Notes under the pieces: model-generated
Seen by the model: the letters and a program-made list of their open reading frames with translations, nothing else
The model's database searches: none
What the model was told of the DNA's origin: nothing
Position numbers and translations under genes: made by a program
Source: Schaalia sp. Marseille-Q2122
GTDB lineage: Bacteria > Actinomycetota > Actinomycetes > Actinomycetales > Actinomycetaceae
Direction of reading: 5' to 3'
NCBI RefSeq assembly: GCF_903645355.1
Contig: NZ_CAHJXR010000004.1
Coordinates: 365,970 to 429,969 of the forward strand
Length of the DNA stretch: 64,000 bases
Shown: positions 41,321 to 50,267 of the stretch, piece by piece
Position numbering within the stretch: position 1 is the stretch's first letter
Layout of the letters: every line of letters begins with the position of its first letter

Positions 41321-41394
41321 TACCCCGAGTGAGATTCGAACTCACAACAAGCCGGGTTTGAGCCGACCGCCTCTGCCAATTGGGCTATCGGGGC
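41321..41394 (-). tRNA. tRNA with CAA anticodon (Leu by codon) and class I shape
   Basis: A 74-nt cloverleaf: acceptor GCCCCGA/TCGGGGT with discriminator A, a 3-bp D stem (GCC/GGC) with GG in the loop, anticodon stem GTCGG/CCGGC with loop CTCAAAC, a variable region of only 5 nt (TTGTT), and T arm GTGAG-TTCGAAT-CTCAC. The 3' CCA is not encoded. The anticodon CAA reads UUG, but leucine tRNAs are normally class II with a long variable arm, so the amino acid is uncertain. It stands alone with its own terminator. Confidence 0.8.
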
Positions 41395-41459
41395 TATACG
41401 CAAACGCGCTTCAACAAGGATAGGATAGAGTCGCAATCCAGACAAACCGAGGAAGCGAA

Positions 41460-42050
41460 ATGACATCCGAGCTGAATGAACCACGCCGTGTTCTAGTTGC
41501 TGAAGACGAAAGCCTTATTCGTCTCGACATCGTAGAAACACTTACTGCGGCAGGCTTTGAAGTCATTGCTGAGGCTGCTGACGGCGAAGAAGCCGTTCAG
41601 CTTGCTCTTGAGCATGAGCCTGACCTTTGCGTCATGGACGTCAAGATGCCCAAGATGGATGGCATCTCCGCAGCAGAAAAGATCCTCAAGGAGCTCTCCT
41701 GCGCTGTTGTCATGCTCACGGCCTTCAGCCAGACGGAACTGGTTGAGCGAGCCCGCGACGCAGGCGCCATGGCCTATGTCGTCAAGCCCTTCAGCCCGGC
41801 CGATCTGATTCCCGCCGTTGAGATCGCAATCTCACGCCACCAGGAAATCGAATCCCTTGAAGAAGAAATCGCCGACCTCTCCGACCGCTTCGAGACCCGT
41901 AAGCGCGTGGACCGTGCAAAGGGCTTGCTCATGAAGAACATGGGCATGACCGAACCCGAAGCCTTCCGTTGGATCCAAAAGACCTCAATGGATCGTCGCC
42001 TGTCCATGCGTGAGGTCGCCGACGCCGTGATCGCCCAGGTCGAGGACTGA
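41460..42050 (+). CDS. pdtaR: ANTAR-domain response regulator PdtaR
   Basis: A 196-residue response regulator. The receiver domain (residues about 10-125) has the acidic pocket VAEDE, the phospho-acceptor Asp in CVMDVKMPKMDG, and the conserved Lys in VVKPF. A coiled linker leads to an ANTAR RNA-binding domain (residues about 135-192: RVDRAKGLLMKNMGMTEPEA). PdtaR-type proteins bind hairpins in nascent mRNA and prevent termination, activated by a histidine kinase (PdtaS) usually encoded elsewhere. GAGGAAG precedes the ATG; TAGGAT at 41420-41425 is a likely -10 box. Confidence 0.95.
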   Translation: MTSELNEPRRVLVAEDESLIRLDIVETLTAAGFEVIAEAADGEEAVQLALEHEPDLCVMDVKMPKMDGISAAEKILKELSCAVVMLTAFSQTELVERARDAGAMAYVVKPFSPADLIPAVEIAISRHQEIESLEEEIADLSDRFETRKRVDRAKGLLMKNMGMTEPEAFRWIQKTSMDRRLSMREVADAVIAQVED

Positions 42051-42136
42051 CATTTCTCCGCCACTTCCCCACTGGGCTGCGCGAACTTTCATCGTGCTGA
42101 GTGAGGATGAGGGCGTAAGAACGCGCTGACAACATA

Positions 42137-42171
42137 ATGGTGGGCCACCCCATAAAGGGGTGGCCCACCAT
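42137..42171. terminator. bidirectional terminator after pdtaR
   Basis: 15-bp perfect stem (ATGGTGGGCCACCCC and its complement) with an ATAAA loop, between pdtaR and the small convergent gene. Confidence 0.85.
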
Positions 42172-42181
42172 CGTTGACGTC

Positions 42182-42403
42182 TTAGGCAGCGATCTGGAGT
42201 TCAAGACCCAGATATTCGGCTGCTTGATCGCGCAGTGCAGGAACATTCAGGTTCGCAATCGCACGGCGGATGGACGCGTCACTCCAGTCTTCGAACCAGG
42301 GGCGCACAGCATCCGACAGATTGCTGGCGTTGAGGTTCTTGGCTTGACGGTCAAAGTTCAGGTCGTAGACCGAAACAGTCGTCATCGTATTCAATTCGTT
42401 CAT
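42182..42403 (-). CDS. small uncharacterised protein
   Basis: A 73-residue reading frame, no family recognised. It ends 11 bp before a strong hairpin and encodes a well-mixed, mostly helical sequence (FEDWSDASIRRAIANLN, LRDQAAEYLG). An ATG at 42403 has GAGAAG close upstream; a TTG at 42466 would add an acidic stretch. The terminator placement is the best evidence that it is real. Confidence 0.5.
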   Translation of the reverse strand: MNELNTMTTVSVYDLNFDRQAKNLNASNLSDAVRPWFEDWSDASIRRAIANLNVPALRDQAAEYLGLELQIAA

Positions 42404-42466
42404 CATCTTCTCACTATCATCTTCTTCGTCATCGTCAGGAAGTATGTGCAGATGGCGCACAGGCAA

Positions 42467-42730
42467 CTCGATCTGACGATCATTGGATACTCAGGCGATA
42501 TGTCACCTGAATTGGTCCCCCTTATGTCATCCTCGCGGTTTGGCTCGCACAGTGACTCACCGTCGTCGGACTGTGGCGCTACCGCAGAGCATGTGCACAT
42601 CCACATGCGCTCTGAGGACTATCGGAGAGGCCGGTGGCATTCACGAGGGAATGAACTGCACGCACTGTCCGCGCGCTGCAGGTCGAATGCTCAACCGGAA
42701 GGGAAGGGAGCGAAACCTTCCGCATGAAAA
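42467..42730. other. intergenic stretch with no gene seen
   Basis: Between the small gene and the pyk terminator. Both strands have short open frames without a good start or ribosome site. A GCATGTG/CACATGC dyad occurs near 42590-42609. Nothing else is recognisable; it may hold the promoter of the small gene. Confidence 0.5.
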
Positions 42731-42771
42731 TATGCCACCTTCGGGTGCAGTGTGCAACCCGAGGCGGCATA
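42731..42771 (-). terminator. terminator of pyk
   Basis: Inverted repeat with arms beginning TATGCC and ending GGCATA, one mismatch and a bulge, 10-nt loop, then TTTTC on the minus strand. Confidence 0.8.
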
Positions 42772-42796
42772 CTTCCTTGCGTAAGTGACGGGACTC

Positions 42797-44242
42797 TCAG
42801 GCTTGAGAGGAGCCGCCCACGGAGTAATCAACCTCGTCACCGACCTGGTGAACACGAATGAGGTTGGAGGAGCCAGCGGTGCCCGGAGGCATACCAGCAA
42901 CGATCACAAGCTCGTCGCCAACCTCGGCAAGGCGAGCCGACTGCACGACCTGGTCCACCTGCCACACCATGTCATCCGTGTGACGAACCTCAGGAACACG
43001 GTAGGTCTGTACACCCCAGGACAGGGCAAGTTGACGGCGCGTGGACTCAAGCGGGGTGAAGGCCAGCATCGGAATGGCGGTACGCAGACGCGACATGCGC
43101 CGTGCCGTTGAACCAGTCTGACTAAAGGTCACGAGGTACTTTGCCTCAAGGCGCTCACCAATCGCTGATGCCGCCTGGCAAATCACCGAGGGACGATCAG
43201 GGATGAAAGCGCCGAGGGAGGCGATGCGCTCACCGCCGTTTTCCTCAGTGTTTTCAATAATGCGTGCCATGGTGCGAACAGCTTCGATTGGGAACGCGCC
43301 CACCGAGGTCTCGCCTGAGAGCATGACAGCATCGGCGCCATCAAGGATGGCATTAGCACAGTCAGAGGCTTCCGCGCGGGTCGGACGAGGATTCTTAATC
43401 ATCGAGTCCATGACCTGGGTGGCGACGATGACCGGCTTTGCGGCGCGGCGGGCCAACTCAATGGCGCGCTTTTGCACCAGGGGAACGACCTCGAGGGGCA
43501 TTTCCACACCAAGGTCACCGCGGGCAACCATGATGCCGTCGAAGGCTTCCACGATCTCATCAATGGCCTCAACGGCCTGGGGCTTTTCAATCTTGGCGAT
43601 GACAGGGCGACGCACGCCCTCTTCGTCCATGATCGCGTGGACGTCTTCAACGTCGCGGGCATTACGCACGAAGGACAGGGCAATGAAGTCAGCGCCGACG
43701 CGAAGGCCCCAACGCAGGTCCTCGCGGTCCTTATCGGACAGGGCTGGGACGGATACGGCAACACCGGGCAGGTTCAGACCCTTATGGTCGGACACGTAGC
43801 CGGGAACCTCAACGCGGGTGACAACGTCAGTGTCGGTGACCTCCATGACGCGCACTGCGACGTTACCGTCGTCAATGAGCAGGCGGTCGCCGGGACGGCA
43901 GTCGCCGGGCAGGCCCTTGAAGGTGGTTCCGACGCGTTCCTTGGTGCCGGGAACGTCCTCGATGGTGATGGTGAAGGTGTCGCCGATCTCGAGGTACTGG
44001 GGGCCTTCAGCGAAGGTCTCAAGACGAATCTTGGGCCCCTGAAGGTCAACGAGGATAGCGACCGCACGGCCGGAAGTCTGGGATGCGCGACGAACGCGCT
44101 CAATCATTGCCTCGTGTTCTTCAGGCGTACCGTGGGAACGGTTAATACGGGCAACATCCATGCCTGCGTCAACAAGTGCCTGAACCTGTTCAGGAGACGA
44201 AGTGGCAGGTCCAAGGGTACATACGATCTTTGCTCGGCGCAT
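42797..44242 (-). CDS. pyk: pyruvate kinase
   Basis: A 481-residue enzyme making pyruvate and ATP from phosphoenolpyruvate. The N-terminal RRAKIVCTLGPATSS, the catalytic-lysine region VIAKIEKPQAVE, the metal-site MVARGDLGVEMP and ATQVMDSMI are present, with the C-terminal effector domain following. A TAGGAT box 7 nt before the ATG suggests a leaderless mRNA. Transcribed from its own promoter after lgt and ended by its own terminator. Confidence 0.97.
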   Translation of the reverse strand: MRRAKIVCTLGPATSSPEQVQALVDAGMDVARINRSHGTPEEHEAMIERVRRASQTSGRAVAILVDLQGPKIRLETFAEGPQYLEIGDTFTITIEDVPGTKERVGTTFKGLPGDCRPGDRLLIDDGNVAVRVMEVTDTDVVTRVEVPGYVSDHKGLNLPGVAVSVPALSDKDREDLRWGLRVGADFIALSFVRNARDVEDVHAIMDEEGVRRPVIAKIEKPQAVEAIDEIVEAFDGIMVARGDLGVEMPLEVVPLVQKRAIELARRAAKPVIVATQVMDSMIKNPRPTRAEASDCANAILDGADAVMLSGETSVGAFPIEAVRTMARIIENTEENGGERIASLGAFIPDRPSVICQAASAIGERLEAKYLVTFSQTGSTARRMSRLRTAIPMLAFTPLESTRRQLALSWGVQTYRVPEVRHTDDMVWQVDQVVQSARLAEVGDELVIVAGMPPGTAGSSNLIRVHQVGDEVDYSVGGSSQA

Positions 44243-44249
44243 AGTGTCT

Positions 44250-44255
44250 ATCCTA
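44250..44255 (-). promoter_or_regulatory. -10 box of pyk (leaderless)
   Basis: TAGGAT with 7 nt to the ATG at 44242. Confidence 0.5.
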
Positions 44256-44333
44256 TCGTCCTCAAGCGTTTTCCTCTATCGGCATCAACGGCAGGTGCGC
44301 AATAAGCAACGCACGACACACCTCTACAAGCGG

Positions 44334-45347
44334 TCATCCCCGCGGCCCATCCGCCACCTCATCTGCGCCGACGCCCTCGTCAGTCTTGTCTGCGGCCTTT
44401 TCAGCCCCCTCCACGTCCCCGGCAGGATCGGATTCCTCGGCGGTGGGAGCCTTGCGCTGACGGCCCTCCTCGCGCGCCTTGCGTTCCTGTGCGCGACGCT
44501 CAGCGTGCTCGCGCTCCTCAGCGGTCAGGGTGGTCGGCTGCTCGCGGCGTTGGAAGTAGACGAAGAGGACACAGGCCAGAAGGATCGCAAAGATCGAGGT
44601 CCACGCGTTCAAGCGGATGCCGAGGTACTCGTGCGCCTCATCTAGCCGCATGGTTTCCATAATGATGCGGCCCGTTCCATAAGCCATGAGGTAAAGGGTG
44701 AACACCTGGCCCGAACGGAACTTCAAACGGCGGTCAAGGATGACGATGATGATCGCCATCGTGACGTTCCACAGGGATTCATACAGGAAGGTTGGGTGGA
44801 AGAGAGTGCCGGACTCATACCCCGGAGGAAGGTGGGCGTCATCAATCTGCAAGCCCCACGGCAGGGTTGTTGGAGAGCCGAAAAGCTCCTGGTTGGCCCA
44901 GTTTCCCCAGCGTCCAATAGCCTGGGCGACGAGGATACCGGGAGCGAGGGAGTCGGCGAGGGGACCTATGCGCTGACCTGCGCGGCGCACTGCAATCCAA
45001 GCACCCAAGGCGCCCGCGCTGACGCCACCCCAAATCGCCAGGCCACCTTCCCAGATCCTGGGGATCGCGGCCATTGCCTCCCAAGAGGAAAAGAAATCAT
45101 CTGGCGTCGTAATGACGTGGTAGAGGCGCGCGCCCACGATACCCATAGGAATCGCCCACATGGCGATGTCATAGAGCAATTCACCGTCGCCACCGCGTTG
45201 CGCGTAGCGCTTCTTTCCGATGTAGATGGCGACAAACATCCCCAGAACAATGAGGATGCCGTAGGCGCGCAGGGGAATCGGGCCAAGCCACCACACGCTC
45301 TGGGAGGGGGATGGGATTGGCATGGGCAACAGGGAGGGCACGTGCAT
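44334..45347 (-). CDS. lgt: prolipoprotein diacylglyceryl transferase
   Basis: A 337-residue membrane enzyme that transfers diacylglycerol from phosphatidylglycerol to the lipobox cysteine of lipoproteins, needed for the lipoproteins encoded in this window. Seven membrane helices; the Lgt signature AQAIGRWGNWANQELFG and the HPTFLYESLWN block are intact. The last 70 residues form a charged Glu/Lys/Ala tail, longer than in typical Lgt but common in actinobacteria. GAAGGA is 7 nt before the ATG. Confidence 0.96.
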   Translation of the reverse strand: MHVPSLLPMPIPSPSQSVWWLGPIPLRAYGILIVLGMFVAIYIGKKRYAQRGGDGELLYDIAMWAIPMGIVGARLYHVITTPDDFFSSWEAMAAIPRIWEGGLAIWGGVSAGALGAWIAVRRAGQRIGPLADSLAPGILVAQAIGRWGNWANQELFGSPTTLPWGLQIDDAHLPPGYESGTLFHPTFLYESLWNVTMAIIIVILDRRLKFRSGQVFTLYLMAYGTGRIIMETMRLDEAHEYLGIRLNAWTSIFAILLACVLFVYFQRREQPTTLTAEEREHAERRAQERKAREEGRQRKAPTAEESDPAGDVEGAEKAADKTDEGVGADEVADGPRG

Positions 45348-45437
45348 GAATCTTCCTTCGAAGCGTCCTAGCGACGCCGTTATTCATCAAGTGAGATAGG
45401 TGAATCTGAAGTCAATAATGTCAGAGGCAGCGCGTTC

Positions 45438-46286
45438 TTAGCGATCATCCTGACGAGCTGCGCGCACACGGGCTTTCCTATCGGCGCGTAAAGCAGGGTG
45501 CTGACCGGCTGAGACCATGTCGCGCACTGCCTCAAATGGCGTCGCTGATGTGACAAGTGCCTCACCGACGAGGACGGCGTCCGCCCCCCATTTTGCGAAT
45601 TCGGAAACATCGTGGGGGCCGCAGACGGATGACTCTGCGACGGCAATGACATCTGAGGGGATGACGTCAATGACCTGCTCGATAATATCTCGGTCGACCT
45701 CAAGGGTTGTCAGGTCTCGAGCGTTGACACCAATAATCTGTGCGCCGGCGTCAAGGGCGCACAAAGCTTCGAGCCTCGAGTGTGTTTCCACAAGCGCTGT
45801 CATCCCCAAAGAGTGGATGCGTTCCAGGAGGGAGATCAGGGCAGGCTGTTCGAGGGCGGCTGCGATGAGCAGGACCATGTCGGCCCCGTGGGCGCGCGCC
45901 TCGTGAACCTGGTAGGGGGTGACGATGACGTCTTTTCGGAGCACAGGAACATTGACAACCGATCGAACTGCATCCAGGTCCGCAAGGCTGCCTTGAAAAA
46001 TTCGCCCTTCAGTGAGGACCGAAATCGCGCAGGCTCCGCCCTCTTCGTACAGCTTGGCGAGGGCGGCTGGGTCAGGAATCGGGGCCAATGGGCCTTGAGA
46101 GAGGGAAGCGCGTTTAATCTCAGCGATGAGGGAGCAGGCGCCCTCTTGCGAGCGAAAACGCGTCAATGCATCAATGGCGTCCGGCGCGCGTTGAGCGCGT
46201 TGTTTGATCTCCTCCATGGGAATCAAGACTTCACGGTCGTGAACGTCTTCTAGGACGCCCACGATAATGTCATCGAGGACGGACAC
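45438..46286 (-). CDS. trpC: indole-3-glycerol-phosphate synthase
   Basis: A 282-residue TIM-barrel enzyme of tryptophan synthesis. IAEIKRAS near residue 53, [12 protein letters not shown], the Glu of [17 protein letters not shown] and AVAESSV are all recognisable. Two usually fixed places differ: the SPS segment after KRA is SLSQ (Pro replaced by Leu), and LRKDF is LRKDV. Activity may still be normal. GTG start with GGGAGG upstream. It lies beside lgt as in mycobacteria, with no other trp gene in view. Confidence 0.92.
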   Translation of the reverse strand: MSVLDDIIVGVLEDVHDREVLIPMEEIKQRAQRAPDAIDALTRFRSQEGACSLIAEIKRASLSQGPLAPIPDPAALAKLYEEGGACAISVLTEGRIFQGSLADLDAVRSVVNVPVLRKDVIVTPYQVHEARAHGADMVLLIAAALEQPALISLLERIHSLGMTALVETHSRLEALCALDAGAQIIGVNARDLTTLEVDRDIIEQVIDVIPSDVIAVAESSVCGPHDVSEFAKWGADAVLVGEALVTSATPFEAVRDMVSAGQHPALRADRKARVRAARQDDR

Positions 46287-46431
46287 TCAGCGCCTCCCAT
46301 CGTTGTCTTGAGCATGATGCTAATCCCCGAGGTGGCGACAACCTAATCCGTTCCACGATGCGCTCACCGCTCATCTCATGCCACCATATCCTGCACATTT
46401 ATGGCGCGGCTACGGTAGTCTGTCCCTCCAT

Positions 46432-47121
46432 TTAGGCAAGCCAGTCGGGAATGACGCCCCAGAGGACGTGCCCCACGATCGCTGAACCGATCATCCACGG
46501 CCCTAATGCCATGCGAGTTTGAGCCGAGGTGGATTCGACGACGACGAGCCAGAGTGCCGCCAGTCCCGCTGAGACGAAGGTCAGTACCAGTGAGGCTAGT
46601 GCAGGCTCGGGGCCGAGCATGCCGACCATGGCTCCCAGGACCGGTGCGAGGGTGACGTCTCCCCTGCCGATACCGCTGCGGAGGCGGTTGCCGATCCAGA
46701 GTGGGATGAACCAGATGAGCGCACCGAGGACGGAGTAGAGCAGGCGTCGAAGTGGGGCCACATCGTCAACGAGCAGCGCGGTTCCCAGGCCGACGAGGAC
46801 GCCCAAGGCCATGACGTAGGTGTAGCGCTGAGGAAGCCGGTGGGTGGCGACATCCACCCAGGAGGTGATGACACCCACCATTGCCACGACAACAATTGCT
46901 GGCGCGCCGGGGCGTTCATGGGCGGCGATGAGAGTAAGTGCGCCGACGATGGCGGAGATCCATGTGATGGCGGTACGTGACAGGGGGGCGCGGTCAAATT
47001 CAGCGAGGTAGCGTCGTTGAATTCGCCACCCCCAGCGCCACATCCATAGTCCAACGATCGCCCACATGACGAGGGCGACGAGCAGCGACACCTCTGTGCT
47101 CAGCGTTTCCATGAGACGCAC
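46432..47121 (-). CDS. A24 family prepilin peptidase-like protein
   Basis: A 229-residue protein with about seven membrane segments. The two catalytic aspartates of the family are visible in SWVDVATHRLP and GRGDVTLAPVLG. It lacks the N-methyltransferase zinc domain of classic PilD, as in the short actinobacterial form. It would cleave type IV pilin or Tad/Flp-like leader peptides, but no pilus gene is nearby. It follows aroE by 6 bp, the order found in mycobacteria. Confidence 0.85.
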   Translation of the reverse strand: MRLMETLSTEVSLLVALVMWAIVGLWMWRWGWRIQRRYLAEFDRAPLSRTAITWISAIVGALTLIAAHERPGAPAIVVVAMVGVITSWVDVATHRLPQRYTYVMALGVLVGLGTALLVDDVAPLRRLLYSVLGALIWFIPLWIGNRLRSGIGRGDVTLAPVLGAMVGMLGPEPALASLVLTFVSAGLAALWLVVVESTSAQTRMALGPWMIGSAIVGHVLWGVIPDWLA

Positions 47122-47127
47122 CGACGA

Positions 47128-48009
47128 TCACCTTCCCAGGGAGGCGTCGGCGTGCTGGCCAGGAAGAGCTGCCTGTAGGGCAGTGTGCATGGCCTGCAGG
47201 TCAGGTTCGCGGCCGGTCATGAGCTGGACCTGCAGCGCAGCCTGATGGAGGAGCATGTCAAGGCCGTGTGCAACCACTCCCCCAGCCTGGCGCCAGGCCA
47301 CCACCAGTGGCGTATTCAGCGGCGAATACACGATGTCGAGGAGGGTAGCGTGAGGGCCTATACGAACCTCACCCGCAGTAATGCGGGCGGCGAGCTCGTC
47401 AGTGACGCCCGCTGGCATGGTCGAGATGACGATGTCTGCTTGAGAGAGGGCGGCGGCAACGTCCTCGTCCCGCGTCCACAGGACGTGTTCAAGGGTTAGT
47501 CCCAGGCGTGTTGCTGCGAGCACCGCCGATCCGGGGCCGCCAAAACGCCGCGCGGCAACCTGGATGTCGGTGACACCTAGTGTGCCGAGGGCAGCCAGCG
47601 CGGAAGAGGCTGAAGCGCGTGCGCCCAGAACGAGGGCGCGAGAGGGCGCTGGGAGATCCTGATGGGCGCGGGCCTGGCGGATCGCCGCAACCATTCCATG
47701 AACATCAGTATTGAAGCCGGTGAGGAGTCCGCCTGCGTTAATCACCGTGTTGACCGCGCCTACGGCCTGAGCCAGAGGGTCAACCGCGTCGCACAGGGGC
47801 ATGACCGCCTGCTTGCAGGGCATAGTGACGGACAGCCCGAGGCAGTCGTTATCAAGTGTGGCAACAAAAGCGGGCAGAGTCTCTTCCGTGACTTCCTCGC
47901 GTCGGTAAGTCCAGGAAGCGGGGATTCCAAGCGAGTCCCATGCCGCGCGATGCAGGACCGGTGAGAGCGAGTGGTCAATCGGAGAACCAATGACCGCAGC
48001 CCACGTCAT
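47128..48009 (-). CDS. aroE: shikimate dehydrogenase
   Basis: A 293-residue NADP-dependent enzyme reducing 3-dehydroshikimate in aromatic amino acid synthesis. It has GSPIDHSLSPVLHRAAW at the N-terminus, the catalytic Lys in VTMPCKQAV, the Asp of NTDVHGM, and LLDIVYSPLNTPL. It overlaps mltG by 4 bp and is tightly followed by the peptidase gene. Confidence 0.94.
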   Translation of the reverse strand: MTWAAVIGSPIDHSLSPVLHRAAWDSLGIPASWTYRREEVTEETLPAFVATLDNDCLGLSVTMPCKQAVMPLCDAVDPLAQAVGAVNTVINAGGLLTGFNTDVHGMVAAIRQARAHQDLPAPSRALVLGARASASSALAALGTLGVTDIQVAARRFGGPGSAVLAATRLGLTLEHVLWTRDEDVAAALSQADIVISTMPAGVTDELAARITAGEVRIGPHATLLDIVYSPLNTPLVVAWRQAGGVVAHGLDMLLHQAALQVQLMTGREPDLQAMHTALQAALPGQHADASLGR

Positions 48010-49778
48010 TGTTGTTCACACTTTGGATGGTTCGCAGCGCACCAAGCGTCAAGGAGTGCCTTGTTGGCGTCGTGTTCGGCCTTCGTGGGTGCAAAACGTG
48101 TTTCGCCCGTATCGAGGTCGATCGTGACGAAGTAGAGCCATGGCCCGTCGGCGGGCTTCATCATCGCCTCAATAGCCTCAACGGAGGGCTGGGCGATGGG
48201 CGCAACGGGCAGACCCGGGTGGAGGTAGGTGTTGTAGGGGTTATCGTTGGCCAGATCTTCAGCGTTGGGGATGCCGCCGGTCTTTCCCACGCCGTAAAGG
48301 ACAGTGGAGTCCATCTGCAGCTTGCCAACGGTTTCCCCGGAGGGATCCGCCAGACGGTTTTCGATGACGCGGGCAACCTTGGGCAGGTACTCCACAATGT
48401 TCACCTCACGCTCAAGGATGGATGCCTTGATCAGCAGCGTCTGACGATCGGCCTCGGGGACCTTCAAGTCGTCTAGCTGCTTCACGCGCGCAGCAATCAT
48501 CTGAGACAGGAGGCTTAGGGGGGTTTCGTTGGCTGAGATCTCGTAGGATCCGGGAGCAAGCCAGCCTTCGATCTTGCCCCCCGCGACGTCGGGAAGACCC
48601 AGGGCCCTCGTGTCGGCTAGGGCGGCGTTGACGTCGGCCTCGCTGATATCAGTGACCTCGCTGATCTTCTTCACCACTTGGTTGAGGGTCTGCCCGGGGT
48701 TGACGGTGACGGTGTTATCCGAGCGATTGGCTTCATCCAAGAGGGCGGCGAGAGCGTCGGCGGCGCTCATTTCAAGACGCAGCGTGTAGGTGCCCGGCCA
48801 GATATTGGCGGAAGCCTGATTGGCTTCGAAGGCGCGGATGAATGCGCTGGTGCTCTTGACGACGCCGGCCTCAACGAGCTTGGCACCAATGTCTGTGCCC
48901 GACTCGCCCTGGAAGACGGTTACTTGGGTTTCGCCGTGGCCAGCACCCGTGTAGTCGTCAACGTCTTCAACGCCTCCGTCGCCTGCGATCTGCGTCCACG
49001 CGAACCACAGCGCGCCGGAGATAAGACCCAGGACAAGGAGGATGGTGATGACGGTGCGAACGCGGCGCCACAAGCGTCGCTTCTTTGCCTTCGCGCGTTC
49101 ACTTTCGAGTCGGCGTGAGCGCATGCCCGTGGTTTCCGAAGGCACAGACGCAGAAGCAGCTGCAGGGGATGCCAGCGAAGTGAAGAGGGGATTTTCCTCA
49201 GCGGCCGCAGGTGCGGGAGCAACTGGGACGGGGGCGGTCGTGACAGGGTCTGCAGGTGCCTCCGCTTCAGGTGTGGGTGCCGACGCCTGAGGCTCTTCCC
49301 AGAAGACCCTTGCAGGTGGAGCGCTATGTGCGGGGCGTGGCAGCGCAGAGTAGGCCTGGTTGAGGAGGGCTGGCGGGTAGGGGCGCGTCTCTTCGAGAAT
49401 GAAGGTTTCCTGAGGTGCGCGGGAGGCGTCATCGCCGTCTACTTTGTCCTCTTCAGGGGCAAAGCCCGTGGCGATAGCGTGCATGTCTTCAATGGCAGCG
49501 CGTTGGCTGGCTTCTTCGAGTGCGCGTTCAGCAGCTTCGAAGGCCTCTTGCTCGGCGAGCAATTCGGGATCGACGTCGGCCTGTGGCGCCTGAGGGGGAA
49601 CGAATGTGGGGCCCACCTGGTCGAACTCAGCGGGGCGATCGGTGACAGAGTCAGGAGTGCCGTGCTCTCCCTGCAGTGGTGGCGCGGTTTCTTGTGCGGC
49701 GCTTTCGGCCTCACGGAGTTTGCGTTGGTATTCGCTTCTGCTGGGGAAAGGCATCTCAGGATCGCGCTGTGTGACCAT
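48006..49778 (-). CDS. mltG: endolytic murein transglycosylase MltG
   Basis: A 590-residue membrane-anchored enzyme that cuts nascent glycan strands and sets peptidoglycan chain length. An N-terminal cytoplasmic region of about 235 residues is low in complexity (Pro, Ala, Glu rich). One transmembrane helix follows (VITILLVLGLISGALWFAW), then a LysM-like part and the YceG domain with the catalytic Glu in ASILEREV, MDSTVLYGVGK and PYNTYLHPGLP. GGGAGGATCC precedes the ATG. Middle of alaS-ruvX-mltG-aroE. Confidence 0.94.
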   Translation of the reverse strand: MVTQRDPEMPFPSRSEYQRKLREAESAAQETAPPLQGEHGTPDSVTDRPAEFDQVGPTFVPPQAPQADVDPELLAEQEAFEAAERALEEASQRAAIEDMHAIATGFAPEEDKVDGDDASRAPQETFILEETRPYPPALLNQAYSALPRPAHSAPPARVFWEEPQASAPTPEAEAPADPVTTAPVPVAPAPAAAEENPLFTSLASPAAASASVPSETTGMRSRRLESERAKAKKRRLWRRVRTVITILLVLGLISGALWFAWTQIAGDGGVEDVDDYTGAGHGETQVTVFQGESGTDIGAKLVEAGVVKSTSAFIRAFEANQASANIWPGTYTLRLEMSAADALAALLDEANRSDNTVTVNPGQTLNQVVKKISEVTDISEADVNAALADTRALGLPDVAGGKIEGWLAPGSYEISANETPLSLLSQMIAARVKQLDDLKVPEADRQTLLIKASILEREVNIVEYLPKVARVIENRLADPSGETVGKLQMDSTVLYGVGKTGGIPNAEDLANDNPYNTYLHPGLPVAPIAQPSVEAIEAMMKPADGPWLYFVTIDLDTGETRFAPTKAEHDANKALLDAWCAANHPKCEQQ

Positions 49779-49793
49779 GGTGGATCCTCCCTT

Positions 49794-50267
49794 TCAGTGT
49801 TCCATGTCGATGGTAGTACCTGGCGGGCGCCCGCTCATCCGCTCATGCTCAAGTGCAGTCTCAAGAATGATCTGAGCGGCAACTTGATCAATAACAGGAC
49901 GGTGGTCTCTTTCGCTCAAGCCCGACATACGCAGTCGCTCATGAGCTTGATTAGAGCTTAATCGTTCATCAACCATACACACACGGACTTCTGGCACCCT
50001 TTGGCAGATTCTGCGCGCGTAGCGGCGTGCGCCCTTAGCGGAAATTCCTTCAGTTCCTTTGAGATGACGAGGTAAACCGACCACGACCTCAATCGCTGAA
50101 AACTCATTGATGATGTCCACTAGGCGGTCAAGTTCACTGCCATCATCTGCCCGCTGAAGGGTCTCAACGGGGATGGAGATGATTCCTTCGGGGTCGGTAC
50201 GTGCGACGCCAATGCGGACGGTACCCACATCGACGCCGACACGTACTCCCCTACGGATGTCGCTCAC
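49794..50267 (-). CDS. ruvX: putative Holliday junction resolvase / pre-16S rRNA nuclease RuvX (YqgF)
   Basis: A 157-residue RNase H-fold nuclease with the catalytic Asp in GVDVGTVRIGVA, the Glu region VVVGLPRHLKGTEG, and VDERLSSNQA. The homologue matures 16S rRNA in Escherichia coli; recombination roles have also been proposed. Its GTG start overlaps the alaS stop by 4 bp (GTGA), showing coupled translation. Confidence 0.94.
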   Translation of the reverse strand: MSDIRRGVRVGVDVGTVRIGVARTDPEGIISIPVETLQRADDGSELDRLVDIINEFSAIEVVVGLPRHLKGTEGISAKGARRYARRICQRVPEVRVCMVDERLSSNQAHERLRMSGLSERDHRPVIDQVAAQIILETALEHERMSGRPPGTTIDMEH

